From assembly GCF_964656455.1 (NCBI RefSeq), contig NC_135718.1, forward strand, positions 149,650,762 to 149,714,761: DNA of 64,000 nt. The letters run 5' to 3'. Positions 35,000-47,963 of this stretch are shown here, piece after piece. Below the pieces are notes generated by a model. The model was not told the origin of the DNA, ran no database searches, and worked only from the letters and a program-made list of their open reading frames with translations. How positions within the stretch are numbered: the stretch's first letter is position 1; every line of letters starts with the position of its first letter. Source of the stretch: Halichoerus grypus (taxonomy: Eukaryota > Chordata > Mammalia > Carnivora > Phocidae). The translations under genes were made by a program, and so were the position numbers.

Positions 35000-36045
35000 A
35001 GAACCAATATATAAACCACATCATTATCAACCTCATCATTTTGCTACCACACCTCACTTTTTAACTGGAATTAGCAGTAAGGTGAGTTATCAAGATAGGC
35101 AACCATGAGACTTGCCTCCACATGACTTCTGGACATTAAAAAAATCAAATATCATATATCCCGATAACAGTCAAAAGAATGAGCCACAAGATCTGGATAC
35201 AGCTCTAAAATAGGAAAGCCAAAATAAATAAGTAAATAAAAGTGGGGGTTATCACTAAATTAAGAGTTTAACCTTTCCAGACCGCCTCTTTGAACAGGAC
35301 CACACTCTTTGCATGTGTAAGTTATGGTATGGCTAGCTGCTTAATAGGACTCTGGCTCTGATCAATTAGTCACAACTTGTCTCTATTACTCACCACCTGT
35401 CACACTGAAAGAACACTTAAATGCATGCAAGTGAAACTGTATGCGTACTCTATATTAATGCCTATATATTACATGCATTACAAACTCCTATTTGTATTAA
35501 TGCTGACATTGCAAGTCTTTTGTATCTGGATACCAAACCCTGGAGACAGATATTTTTCCCCTCTTTCCTTCCATGGACGGTGGGGACTTGATTTCACAGG
35601 TTTCAAGTTCCCACCCTACAGACCTGGGAATCCAGATGATCTACAGTCCAACTGTGAAGGATTTATTTCACAATCAAATACACATGGCTTCACAAACACA
35701 CACTCACTCCATATGGGCTGTCCAGAATGCCTACACAAACGTACTTTCCTCCCAGCCATATATTTTTCAAGTTGCTGACAACAGAGCCCCATTAGCAACT
35801 TCATAGGTAAAGCTGGGCCCTATCACTGGCCGTGATATATGGCACTCTTGGTGGTCACTCGGCCCCATTCATACTCATGACATCATTGTTTCCATAGAAA
35901 CAACATCACTACATTTTCAAAGAGGGAAAACTACACGGGATTCTGAGATTCTGAAAGACGACAAAACCCAAACAATGCAATTGGAACATGCGAGCTATTA
36001 GCTAGCATGCTTTTTAAAGGGTGTCTTAATTTCTCTGAAGGAAAA

Positions 36046-36064
36046 ACACACACACACACACACA
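36046..36064 (+). repeat. (CA)n microsatellite
   Basis: A 19-bp ACAC tract. Confidence 0.85.
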
Positions 36065-36389
36065 ATCACAAAGTACAGATTTTAAAAGTTACAAATAAAT
36101 GGAGAAGAAATGCAACTAGGATATACAACTGCTAAATTTCTTTTGGAAATATAATCCACTTTACTTTGTCCAAGTTAGACTTAAGAAATTTAACTTTTCT
36201 TAAAATAAGACCTGCAACCCTATAATGCAGGCATGTTAATGCTTGAATGCTTTTAAAAACATTTTAAAGTTTTTTCATGCTTTTTGACTTAATGTGGTAT
36301 CCTGAGTAAATATAATTGAAAGTAAATTTTAATGATTTTTTTGGGCAGTTAACTAAGAAAAATAATTCACCTGCAGTCAAATTCCACAA

Positions 36390-36432
36390 AATATATATAT
36401 ATATCAAATATATATATATATATATATATATA
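36390..36432 (+). repeat. (AT)n microsatellite, interrupted once
   Basis: Two AT tracts separated by CAA at 36405-36407. Confidence 0.95.
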
Positions 36433-38041
36433 AGAACCAAGCCACAATCATGTGAACACTGGACAATGGAACTGTATGAAATTGGACACAAAGAAAGGCA
36501 AAGTCAAACCACCACATAAAATTTGAACAGAACCTTTTCAAAAGCAATCACAAAAATGAAAAATTCATGGAGAAGAAAATCAGGCATGAGTACCATCCTC
36601 TGATTCTTTATATAAACATAAGAGACTTCCTCGGTATTGCTAGAGACGGCCCACCGTGCTCAGGGAGAGAAACCAGCATTCTTTCAAGGGTCTATAATTA
36701 ATAGTCTGATTTACAACTCCAGAAACATCTTAGGAATGCCTTTCTGGGTGTGGGACAGTCTTTTCAAAGACTGAAAATGTTGCCCAAATCAGTCACCCAA
36801 AAGCAATCTAACTCAGAAGAGATGAAAAGTGCACAGGGCATATTCTCGGAGAGAGACCACTTGTGTGCAAATACAGGCGCTCTCTACCCCAGATAATAAA
36901 TGACAAGCATAACCAAACAACCCTACCAGAGGTCACAGGTTGTCTCTCATCTCCCTGAGCAGTGAAGGATGGTGATGGCTGAGCAGTGGCAAGTACGTAA
37001 ACCAGTTTCCAAGCTGAGGGGAAGGGTCTAAACAGACTCAGCCAAGCATCATGCTTTGCACGCTGCCGTGAACCCCACAACCCCTGCCAACCCGCGGCCA
37101 TGCCTTCGTTACTGACCTACGTCAAACCGCTAAGTTTATTAAGCATGTAAACCGCACTCTTTAATGGTGATAAACCCTACACAGACTCATTTACTTATCC
37201 TAGCCGTGGGCTCGTTTGGGGCCACCCTCTCCCTCCCTGAAACTCACATGCAGGAAGTGGCATAAAAAAATACCAACGGGCACAGAGCCACCAGCACCAC
37301 CTATCAGAACATCACCAACCCTGCGGTGGGTCAGACAGGCATAACTGCCAAGATTTTCATCGTAGACCTTAAGGGTTTGGCCTAGGTAGACACACAAACA
37401 TCCAGAGCCAAGAGCTGAGCCCCATATGGGATATAAGACACAAGGAACTGCAGAAGACCACTCGGGGTCAAGCTGGGAAATAAACCCAGGTAGGAGAGAA
37501 GTGAGGGACACAGGGGTAAATCCAGTGGGAGAAGAAGCTCATGGGTAAGATGGGGGTGGGAGCTGCACCGATGCTCCTACCCAGGTAGGCTGTTCTTGTA
37601 TCAGGTGCCCCCACCCACCTCACCCCCATCACCATCTCCCACTGAGAGTCCGGTAGCAGATATGGGGGTAAGGAGTGACTGTTCCACAAGCAAGACAGAC
37701 AAAACCTTACTAAGACCTGGCTCTGCTTTCACAGGCTCACAGATGAGAAAAGCTAGGTGTCTGGTAATTCTAATTCTGGGTTACAAATGTTGTGGGATCA
37801 AGTGGAACGGTGACAAGGGGTTTACCAGGGAGACAAGGTACGAGGGGAAGAGGAGGGCTCGGGAAGACTGGGCGGCAAGAACACGCATGGTAGCCTCCAG
37901 ATACCAACTCTCGGTGTTCAGGAAACGCAAATGGCCCCGTGCATTTGGAGGAAGCGAGCCCAGGGGCATGGTTAGAAATGAGGCTCACCACTGAGCCACG
38001 GGACAGCTCATGGTCCATTTTGTAAATAACCAAAACAAAGC

Positions 38042-38125
38042 CGGGCGCCAGTAGAGCATGCGATTCTTAACCTTGGGGCCGTGAGTTCAAGCCCCACGCT
38101 GGGGTGTGGAGCTTACTAAAAAATT
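38042..38125 (+). mobile_element. Short Can-SINE with tRNA-Lys-like head
   Basis: An 84-bp element consisting almost only of the tRNA-like part: AGTAGAGCATGCGATTCTTAA, CCTTGGGGCCGTGAGTTCAAGCCCC and a short A-rich end. The CTTAA anticodon-arm context and GTTCAAGCC T-arm are close to tRNA-Lys(CTT/TTT). An 18-bp duplication with one mismatch (AAATAACCAAAACAAAGC) is at 38024-38041 and 38126-38143, so it is a retrotransposed copy and not a tRNA gene. Confidence 0.88.
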
Positions 38126-39029
38126 AAATAACCCAAACAAAGCAATAAATCTGGTACATCTGATTAATGGAGGTGCTTCAAGGGAGAAATGTCCTCTCTG
38201 AAATTTGGATTAAAAGAAGAAACATCTGCGGCCAGTAGAGAAAATCGGAAGAGATAAATGAGGCCCAGCAGCCATGGGGCTACCATCACCATGATCCACG
38301 GCACTAAGATGGCCATTTAAGGCCTCAGATCCTTCACAAGCCGATGGCCACCTCCCCTCTGCTGCTGCCCCCACCCCACTTTCACTGCAGGTGACGCTGC
38401 CTTTGAGTTTACGTGTGTGCCAGATTTGAACCTGGTGCTACCTCTGGTGGCACTTACTCGAACAATCCCATACCCATGTGAACAGAGACCCACTGGCCTC
38501 CCCTGGCCTCCCAATGGGTCATCGCCCTGGCTTTTGGCAAGTTCCACCCAGACCTTCCTTTTTAAATACTCCTCCAACCAGAAGGTTCTGTGGCCTCTGT
38601 CATAGGTTCAAGGCCTGAATGTGGGAAGCTACGCAACAAGCTAAGTGTTTATCATCTTTGATGCCCCACCCTACCCCCTTCTGTGCCTCCACCTCCCGCC
38701 CAGGGTGGCCCGTTCCCCTCTAACACCCAAGCTTTCTGACCAACCCCTGGGAAAGGCCTGAACAAAAGTCAATTTCGCCTAGAATAATCTGAAGCAAGAG
38801 GAGAACACCCTAGAAGTAGAAGGTGCTGGGGAAGTGTTAAATCATGACAGGCCTGGAATCATTAAGAGATCATCTAAAACAAGTGGTTTCCTGAATTCAT
38901 AAGGAGCTGTAAGTATCTGGCCCCAGCTGTTGTGGTCAAATAGCCGAAATCCCCAACTCAGACCCAATGCATGCAGGACCCTAAGACTCCATGAGAAATG
39001 ACTTTTGCATCATCAACCACTCTGTTCTT

Positions 39030-39204
39030 TAAGATTTTATTTATTTATTTGACAGAGAGAGATAGCAAGACAGAGAGCACATGCAGGGGGAGCGGCAGGC
39101 TCCCCACTGAGCAAGGAGCCTGATGCGGGACTCGAGCCCAGCACCCTGGGATCATGACCTGAGCCGAAGGCAGACACTTAACAACTGAGCCACCCAGGCA
39201 CCCC
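39030..39204 (-). mobile_element. Can-SINE, reverse
   Basis: TTAAGATTTTATTTATTTATTTGACAG tail and body, then AACTGAGCCACCCAGGCACCCC head. An imperfect duplication is at 39014-39029 (CAACCACTCTGTTCTT) and 39205-39220 (CAATCACTCTATTTTT). Confidence 0.93.
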
Positions 39205-39259
39205 AATCACTCTATTTTTAAGAGACAAGAGACACTGTTACTCCATATGACAAGCCACA

Positions 39260-39274
39260 TGTGTGTGTGTGTGT
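39260..39274 (+). repeat. (GT)n short tract
   Basis: A 15-bp GT run. Confidence 0.8.
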
Positions 39275-39478
39275 AAGAGGAGGAAAGAAAGCCGAGAGGC
39301 GAAGGAGAAAGTGTGGCGCAGTAAGATGAGCAAAACTGTTGCACAAAGACGGTTACTTACACAGTCAGGTCAGAAAGGAAACAGGACATTCAACAGTGTT
39401 CACGTTAGTGTAGCTGTTTGGCCAACAACCAAAAATCCCAAGGACTCACAGGAGTTAGAATATAATAAAGACTGGGTT

Positions 39479-39680
39479 GGGGCGCCTCGGTGGCGCAGTC
39501 AGTAAATCGCCCAACTCTTGATTTTGGCTCAGGTCAAGATCTCAAGGTTGTGAGATCGAGCCCCATTTCGGGCTCCACACTGGGTGTGGAGCCTGCTTGA
39601 GGTTCTCTCTCTCCCTCTGCCCCCTTCCCGTCTCCCTCCCTCTCTCTAAATAAACAAATACATACATACATACACACATA
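39479..39680 (+). mobile_element. Can-SINE, older subtype
   Basis: GGGGCGCCTCGGTGGCGCAGTC head, AACTCTTGATTTTGGCTCAGG, GAGATCGAGCCCC and GGGTGTGGAGCCTGCTTGAGG then a CT-rich tract. It ends in AAATAAACAAATACATACATACATAC, a CATA microsatellite grown from the tail. No target-site duplication found. Confidence 0.9.
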
Positions 39681-40734
39681 CCTTTTGGAAGGGGAGCAAA
39701 ATCCATTGGAAGATTAAGTTCAGCCCAGAAGCCAAAGTCGGGAGAAAAGCTGCAGGGCTATTTGCCGACACATCAGAAGACAGAGGAACCACACCCGCAC
39801 CCCGACGCTCTGCCAGGATGCCAGACGCAGTCTCAGGGCGGGACTACGTGTACGGTGGATGCCGCTTCCCCAGTCTCCTCTCTCTTCCAACTTACTCAGT
39901 TCTTACTTACTTCGTTCCTACAGTGAGAGTAAAGGCTAGCTTGCTCACACAGAAAACAATCAACCCGCACAGGTTGTATTTCAATGTTTCTCTTGCACGT
40001 GACACAATAGTCATGCATCGAGTTTACGATGCCGCAGGAGTTCATCCTACAGCCATGATTACAGCTCTCACCTTGGCTAAACGGCTATCCTGATCAGCCC
40101 CTTCCACACAACAATGGAAGGTCATGGAAAGAGGAAATTGGAAAATGTGGATAGCTCAGAGCAGCTCATTATCTATCCTGTAAAAAAAAAAAATCTTCAT
40201 CAGTGAATGACTCACACCTGAAATCCCTCTCCTAGGCCAGCCACCAGGGTTTCTCACACGAAACAGGAAAAGGAGCTGAGCGAGAAGAGAGAACAGTTTG
40301 GGGGAAGGGTCTGGGGTGCTGACTTCAGTCTGGGCCAAGGCCAGCCGGAACAGGCAAGCACAGAAAAGATGCAGATCGCAGCTTCCCGAGGACGAGCCAC
40401 TGTAATTAAAAGCTCCCGGAGAGGCGGAGGGGAAAAGTGACCAATCTATAATGCAAACTCTGGAAGCCACCTCAAAAACTAAAATGCTCTTCAAGGTCAT
40501 CTTGAGCCCTTCCCAGTTACTTAAGAACAGCCTGACAGATGCTAATTAACCCTGCTGATTCCACAGCCCCAAGGGAGATGTAAATGTGTTTAACTGAAGA
40601 GCACATTCAAGCTGTACTATTCCTGGAGCTCAAACAGCTTTTTAAAGGGCCTTCTGAAGAAAAGCATCCTGACAGCATCAGGGACTGTCCTAACTTAAAT
40701 GGACCACAAAAGAACCTCTTTGGAGAGGAAGCAG

Positions 40735-40862
40735 CAATAGTGGAAAGAATATGGGCTTGGAAAAAGATCTGGATCCAAATCCCAGATCGAGCATCGACCA
40801 GCTATGTGAGTGAGCTGGAGATCTACCTCAGTTTCTCCACCTAGACAAGGAGATTACCACCA
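40735..40862 (-). repeat. MIR relic, reverse
   Basis: TGGCTTGG-like start, GGATCCAAATCCCAGATC, GACCAGCTATGTGAGTGAGC and CTCAGTTTCTCCACC match reverse MIR. Confidence 0.55.
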
Positions 40863-41969
40863 CCCGCACCACAGATCATGCTGGCAAAATGCCCCACCCT
40901 ATTCCCAGTCGACAGTGGGCTCTCGTTATAATTTGCAGTGCGCTGTGCACTGTGGTATGCTAGAAAGTACTGTAGTGGTTTGTAATTTAGAACCTTCTAT
41001 CTTTTGTAACCACCCACCAATCCTAGCCTCTCAGGACATGCCAACCACTGCAGAAAACACATTTATATAGGTTCTCTGGGCCTCGCATTCCAGACTATAA
41101 AATGACCAACATGGTTGCCTCATCCTAGCCAGCAAGGTGGGGACGGAGCCTCCCAGGTGGAAGCTTCTCGTGCTCCAAGTCACCTACCAGGCTCCCTGCT
41201 TGGCCCTTGCTCGTGTCCGCTCACTTCCCCAGCGCCTACTTCAAAGCCATCAGCCTCTGTCGGGGTTCTGAGCACCTTCAACTGTATTCTCATCTGTGAA
41301 TCTCAGTAACAAGCTGCATACTTCCTCTTTCAAGGTCCAAAAAACAGCAAGCAGGCCCAGGGTGGTGTCTCTACACTATGAAATGTTAATGAGAGGACTC
41401 CATCAGCTTAGACAGTCAGATGATTTTCAAAATTATAAACCCTTATTAGGATCGGCGTGGTGTGTGGTGGGGAGGGGCGTGGTACCTTTCATGTTTCATT
41501 TTAGAAGAAAATGGTTCTTAATATACACTTTATAGATGGGAGAGCCAAGTTGCCCCAAATCACACAGCTCCAATCTTACCTTCCCCTTTCCCTCCTCAAC
41601 CTCGAAGGAGCCTCGGTAGGATTGGACCTGGTCTCCCTAAGATAGGAATGGTCTCCTTGGTACAGGAAATGCCTGCTTATTTTCCGGATTCATGCATTTA
41701 GAAAAGATAAAACTTTAACTACTTATCTGTGTCAGCAAAAACATTTATTAAAAACTTGGCTTGGAAAATAAAAATCAACATATTTTTTAAGGAAGTAAGA
41801 TCAGTTTGTTCGTGGTAGAAAAACGGAACTTTCTCAAAGATGTCATCCACAAAGATGGGGACATTTGCTCAGATCTCAGCATCAAAAAAGAGAAGGATAA
41901 CACTGTTTTAGCTAGGGAATCCAGGATTAAGGGACATGCCTAAACTGTCGCTTATTTTTAAATTGTTCT

Positions 41970-42490
41970 GAAAGAGCGCTAGTACCCAAAATCTATAAAG
42001 AATTTATCAAACTCAATACCCAAACAAATAATCCAGTCAAGAAATGGGCAGAAGACATGAACAGACATTTCTCCAAAGAAGACATACAAATGGCTAACAG
42101 ACACATGAAAAACTGCTCAACATCACTCAACATCGGGGAAATACAAATCAAAACCACAATGAGATACCACCTCACACCAGTCAGAATGGCTAAAATTAAC
42201 AAGCCAGGAAAAGACAGATGTTGGCGAGAATGTGGAGAAAGGGGAACCCTCCTACACAGTTGGTGGGAATGCAAGCTGGTGCAGCCACTCTGGAAAACAG
42301 TATGGAGGTTCCTCAAGACATTAAAAATAGAGCTACCCTATGACCCAGCAATTGCGCTACTAGGTATCTACCCCAAAGATACAAATGTAGTGATCCGAAG
42401 GGGCACCTGCACCCCAATGTTCATAGCAGCAATGTCCACAACAGCCAAACTATGGAAAGAGCCAAGATGTCCATCGACAGAGGAATGGAG
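41970..42490 (+). mobile_element. L1 ORF2 C-terminal fragment lacking its 3' end
   Basis: About 520 bp, from GTACCCAAAATCTATAAAGA to GTCCATCGACAGAGGAATGG. It is close to the 6747-9834 copy and encodes an uninterrupted stretch ([19 protein letters not shown] to [19 protein letters not shown]). It stops before the L1 3' UTR and poly-A and shows no target-site duplication. Confidence 0.9.
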
Positions 42491-42867
42491 CTGCCCAACA
42501 CAGCTGCTTTGCTCCTAAATGTTGGCAGAAACTCTGTCCTAAGGCCCACACTCCACCAGTGGATATTCTATCTCAAACTACCTCTAACCTTTTTCTGGGG
42601 GGGTGCTGGGAGGAGACTAACTTTTAGCCTAAGTCCTGTGTTTACGGGTCAACAGAACTAGGCAAGCTGCCTACATCAGTTAATACCTTGGAGGACTACG
42701 TCCGTGGAAAGAGAAAGTTCCTAGAATTGTCCACCTGGGCAAATAGGCAACAGGCTCAGGCCTGGAAGCGGGGCAGAACCTGAGCGAAAATGGGAGAACA
42801 CTTCCTTGGCTATCTGGCCTAAGACTGACCCTAGGCTCTGCTTTGAGAGTCAGCAGGAAGGGACAGA

Positions 42868-42972
42868 CAGAGCCTGGGATCAGAACCCTGGACTGCCAGT
42901 CAGCAGAGGGTGTGACCATGGGGAAGTCACTTCACCCTGCAAGTCTTCACTTCTTCATCTGCAAAGGGCCCT
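42868..42972 (-). repeat. MIR relic, reverse
   Basis: GGGATCAGAACCCTGGACTGCC, GTGACCATGGGGAAGTCACTTCACC and TTCTTCATCTGCAAAGG match reverse MIR well. Confidence 0.7.
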
Positions 42973-43109
42973 GCTGATCAGCTGTCAGCATGACCATCGC
43001 TTCTTCAAGGAAGAGGTCTCCAAAGTGTCAAATCCCTCAATTCTGCACACTAATCATAGCATGGACCTGCTCCTTTAGTGGAGCTTGGCTGAATGTTCAC
43101 ACATGTGTG

Positions 43110-43275
43110 ATTATCTGATTAGCCCTTGATTCTCTTATCTGTAAACTTCATTAGGGCAGGGATTGTGCATTTTTTTTCTCACGGTTCTGCCCCAAACTCC
43201 CAACACAATATGCAACACGTAGTAAGTTTCAAATTAACATGTGCTGACGACTGAATAAATGATTAATTGAGCTCC
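43110..43275 (+). repeat. L2 3'-end relic
   Basis: GTAAACTTCATTAGGGCAGGGATTGTGC, CCAACACAATATGCAACACGTAGTAAG and GACTGAATAAATGATTAATTG follow the L2 3' end. Confidence 0.55.
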
Positions 43276-44534
43276 TGAATGTGAAAATGATCTATAAAAT
43301 AAGCAGCACAATGGAAGCGTTTGTGATTGTTACTTGGTGTGGATGATGACAAGAGAATTAATCCTCTTAGCTGCTGGAAACCATTCTGCTTTCATTTAAG
43401 GAACAAAATTGCTGCATTTGAAGGACACCATAAGGAGAGGGGCTCTTACAAGCTATCCCATGGTGCCCCATTTCAGGATTCTCTTCATGACCATGCCAAA
43501 ATACCCAGCTCATCTGCGTTCAGAAGCAGTACTGCTTTATTCTGATCCATTGCTGGTCACTGTGGGAGACTTGGTTGAGTCATCTGGGCATTTTAAAAAG
43601 CAAGAGGTCTACTGGCTAAATCTGCTAGGCCTCTGGTATTGAACCAAAGACAATGGATTCTGGACATGGGCTAGGCTGAGAAAAGCACCCCAGGGCCCAC
43701 CAACCCCCACGTTTGGTTGAATCCAACTCTATACCCAAACTGCCATGGGCATCAGGAGCCAAAGGAAACTGCAGTGGCCAGAGCCCGGGAGAGCTTGCTG
43801 CCCCATGCTGATACATTCATGGAAACAAAGGCCTTCCAAGTTGCACTGAACTGGTCTGGAGATGGAAGGCCTTTATGCAGGTTTCCAAGGAGATGACTCA
43901 GATGCTGTTACCATAGAAACTGTTGCTACCATCTATTGTCCATCACCCCTTGACCGAAAGGCAAGGGGGGTGTGGTTTGATGGAGAAGGAAACAAGAAGA
44001 GTTGGATTTAAGTCAAGATGAAAACACATATTGAGATGGGTCCCCGTAAAGACTTCTATGGTATAAGTAACAAAACCTCCAGTGTCCCAAGGAAATGAAT
44101 TTGGGACATGAGTGTTTATGGTGTGATGTTATTTGTGCTGGGGTCGGAGTGAGTTCCGTGGCACATGAAAATGACTTCCACCCATCTGTTGGGTCCTGTC
44201 ATCAAGGCTCTCCACAGAAAACACTTGGGTATAAGGGTCATCAGCACGGTCCAGGCCATGACCCATGAAGATGTAGGACCGTGAGGAAACGGATGTAAGC
44301 GGTCTATCCTTTCCCCTCTTTCCTGCTGAAATGTTTTTTTCAGGTAAAAGGGGGACATATTATAAGTCCCTAAGAGTTTTGCTACTATGTCATAATCTTA
44401 CCACCAATAAAGTGTTAATTTCTTTTTAATCTAATGAGAGCAGCTTATGGGTAAATTAGATAAGTTCCATTAACAATAAACACATAGAAATGCATAAGGG
44501 TCATGTAAGACATATTGGATTTGGCATCGAGTCT

Positions 44535-44685
44535 GAAAGATCAGAATTTGAAGGTCTCATCCCTTATTATACGCATGACCTTGGGCACTTTACCTGCTGC
44601 GTCTCAATTACCTATTTTATCCCACGGGGATAGTAACTGCCAGTCTACTTCATACGGTATAAAGCCTCATCAAGGAATTGTCCTC
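44535..44685 (-). repeat. MIR relic, reverse
   Basis: CATGACCTTGGGCACTTTACC and GTCTCAATTACCTATTTTATCCCACGGGGATAGTAACTGCC match reverse MIR. Confidence 0.65.
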
Positions 44686-45280
44686 TTGTGTGTCAAGTAC
44701 CATGGTGTTGGTCACACCCATACTAGCAAAAGGCTTTTAACTTCAATTACTCCAGATAGGACTGTTATAACTCTTTTTGTGTTATCCAACTTTTTGTTTA
44801 GAAAATAATTGGTACCTAGCCAATTACTCTGACATTAAAATTACAGGTGACAAAATGGAATAAGTCCCCACACCACTTTCTGATGATTTTCTTATCTAGC
44901 CTTCTGATTATTTTCTAGTCAGACCATATGTAGGCATCAAGTCTGACAATTAGGCCTCTCTTTTCCCCCGAAGTAGTCTTGGGAAGTCAAATTTCAACTG
45001 GTATTGGACCAGCTGTTCCCCAACTGGGGAATAAGCAGAAGCCAGGATAACAGTGTATGATATGTCAGGTACATTCCAGCTGGGAATAAGCTGTTGAAGT
45101 TAGAGGAGGAACTCTCTGGAAGAGCAGGGATGACCACTAGATCCTGTTTTGGGTGAAAATAAGGAATCAGTCTGGCAGGTACATTGTCGAACACCATACA
45201 TTGAATTTAGGGTAGTGAATGGGAGTTGGGAAAGATCCACAGTCCAGAAATAGAATGAGAGTAGTAACAATTCAGTGCTG

Positions 45281-45329
45281 TCTTCATGTCTTCTAGAAAG
45301 TCTTCATGTCTTCCACACCCTTTAGAAAG
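45281..45329 (+). repeat. Short imperfect tandem duplication
   Basis: TCTTCATGTCTTC followed by a TAGAAAG end occurs at 45281-45300 and again from 45301, the second copy with about 9 extra bases. Confidence 0.8.
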
Positions 45330-46084
45330 CCAACGCCAAGTGTGAAATCCATCCAACAAGCACTCGCCAAGCTGCCAGGTGGACCTGCAGTCCTCCAAGT
45401 CTGCTCCAGGAAGTGAGCGCCACAAGTCAAAGGAGGCATTCAGGTGCACCGGATAAGGCAGAGAAAAAAATATGCAATTCAGTTCCTCCAATTCTGTACA
45501 AGTTCCTTATGTTTTTCTTTCAAGTAACACTGCTGTGCATTGTTGGGATACTCTTAGATCAGGAACACATGTCTTGATATATCATCGGACAGGAGGGATT
45601 AAGAAAGAAAGAGGCAAGAGGAGCAAATGCCCTTCCAACCATGGATGGGTGACACTGGTTAACCCTACATGCCGGGAGGGAAGGCACCACAAGACAGAAC
45701 ATGCTAGGTGTTCTAGATCTTGGGTGTAGGTCCCTCTTGATAACGATCGGGAACACAGCACCAAGTCAAGACCACATAACCAAAAAGGGGTCACTGAAGG
45801 ACAGAGGCCAAAGGGACTAATGCCCTTGGTTCCAGCAGGTGAGACTCACCCTTTTCTTTAGCTTTAAATAGGACTCCCACAAAATGGCTTCTGGGGCTTT
45901 AAAAATCCCTGATGCCCACAGTTCGCCCAACCTAATAATGGATGGCATTTCTCCTCAACAACAGCTTCACCAAGGCAGATCTCTCCAACAAGAACAAACT
46001 GGTCAAGCTCTCCCCAGATCTCCCTTTGACACACTACACAGCATGGAGAGAACTGACATATCATACACTGTTATCCTGGCTTCT

Positions 46085-46205
46085 GCTTTTAGAGTTAAAA
46101 GACTGAGGCCAAGAGAGCCAGTGAGTGACTTATCCTGAGGTCAAGAGCCACATAGGAGCAGATCCCGGGCCAGAATTAAATTCTCTTGCCATTCATTGCA
46201 GGACT
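46085..46205 (+). repeat. MIR relic
   Basis: AAGACTGAGGCCAAGAGAGCCAGTGAGTGACTT, GAGGTCAAGAGCCACATAGG and GATCCCGGGCCAGAATT match forward MIR. Confidence 0.6.
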
Positions 46206-46454
46206 GCTTCCAACACATTATACCGTTATCAACACACGGCCATCTTAATCCTAAGCATACTAACTTTATCTCAGCTAGACTAAAATCCCTGACAGTAAGA
46301 ACTGTATCTTTTCCTAGTGATTTTTGGCCCTCATGCTGGAACACCCAGAACCGAACTAAGGTATCTAGGAGGAATGCTGAAGCATCTCCTGATCAACTCC
46401 CACTTCACTCTTTTGTTAATGATCTGGGTGTGCTCTGCTAGCAGCACCAAATGC

Positions 46455-46605
46455 CCATCTCCACCATGACATTCATCATTCCGGACTGACCTTATGCGTT
46501 GATTTATCTTGCTCTTGACTGGACTGTACCATCTTTAAAGACAAGGCTGGACCATGTCTTACTTCCTGTGTGGATCTCAATGCCCAACACCTATCAGGAA
46601 CTCAA
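46455..46605 (+). repeat. L2 3'-end relic
   Basis: TCTTTAAAGACAAGGCTGGACCATGTCTTACTTCC and ATGCCCAACACCTATCAGGAACTCA resemble the L2 3' end. An A17 run follows at about 46611-46627. Confidence 0.45.
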
Positions 46606-47169
46606 AAAATTAAAAAAAAAAAAAAAATGGATTCTAAAGCAAGGCTCAACCCACCCATACACATCACAGAAGTCTTGGCTATTTCTGGGGCACAGGAATT
46701 ATCACTCTACCCTCCCCTAAAATAATCTCTTTTCTTGGCTCCCAACTCTTGACCCTTTGGGAAGAATTCTAGCCACAAGGGCATCTGGCCTGCCATCTTT
46801 AAGACATCACAGTGACCGAGAACATCTTTACCCCCGAAATGTTTTAATGTTGTATAAATAAATGCTTTAATGAGCTAGTTTGTGAAGCTAGATGTGATCT
46901 TTTAAACGTTAATAGTTAAAGAACCCATCATCACCTAGGAGCCCATTAAAATAGCCCATCTGGGACCTACAGAAGAAAGATCGCCAATTCTACTGCCAAA
47001 CTCCACTGCCAGGAAGAACAGAAGTGTCACTTGACTTGCTCTAATGACACTCTGACACACTCGAAAAGCAAGTCAGTATCTGGACCCAAACAGATGCTCT
47101 CAGTCTGACCCATTTCTCTTGATTTGTTGGCAGGATGTGAAAATGTCTCACTCACAAAGCAAGGTCTAA

Positions 47170-47700
47170 AAAGCAATGGTTGATGGACATCTGGGTTGTT
47201 TCCAGTTTGGGCCACTACAATTAAAGCTGCCATGAACATGCGTGAACATGCACTTGCATTTCTCCTGGGGAAATATCTAAAGGTAGAAAGGCTGGTCCAC
47301 ATGGTAGGTGTATGCTTAACATTTTAAGGAACTGCCCAATCATTTTCCAAAGCGACTGTACCTTTTTCCATTCCCGCCAGCAGCGGGTGATGGTTCCAGA
47401 ACTTCCACATCCTCATCAACACTTGACAACATCACTCTTTCCAATTTTAGCTGCCCTTACAGTGAAGTGGTAGCATCTCATTTTGTTTTAACCTGCATTT
47501 TCTTAAGTACTAACGATGCTGAGCATCTTCTCATGGTCTTGTCATCTGTAGACCTTCTTTGGCTTAGTGTCTGTTCATATTTTTTGCCCGCCTTTTAAAA
47601 TGGGTCGTTTGTTTGGTTACTAGCAAATTTTAAGTCCTTTACGTGTTTTGGATACAAGGTCCTTATACAAGAATATCTATAGCAAATGCTTCCCTTATAG
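47170..47700 (-). repeat. Old L1 ORF2 fragment, reverse
   Basis: GGTTGATGGACATCTGGGTTGTTTCCAG, GGTAGGTGTATGCTTAACATTTTAAGGAACTGCC, TTCCATTCCCGCCAGCAG and TGAGCATCTTCTCATG are the reverse complement of old L1 ORF2 sequence. It is the only clearly NOS1AP-sense L1 piece here. Confidence 0.85.
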
Positions 47701-47963
47701 ACCAAATATCCTATTGATTTCCTCTAACCGTTCCCTCACCCCACCAGACTCTCCTCCCCTGCTCTGGTAACATCACAATCTGAACATTTAAGCTAGGGAA
47801 CAGGCAGTACTGTCTTTTAAGCCCCCAGGATCCTGTCTAATCACAGTTAATCGGGAAGTAGCATGTCTTCTCTAATCCCGGACTGTTGCTCCAGTCTGCT
47901 TTGTACTCACACACTCCTAGGAAGAGCGAACCCAAGTATGTTTCTTTAAAGATACGCTAACCT

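Noticed and set aside
38048..38115. Possible tRNA-Lys gene
   Set aside because: Acceptor stem halves do not pair cleanly and it is flanked by an 18-bp duplication with an A-rich end, so it is a SINE.
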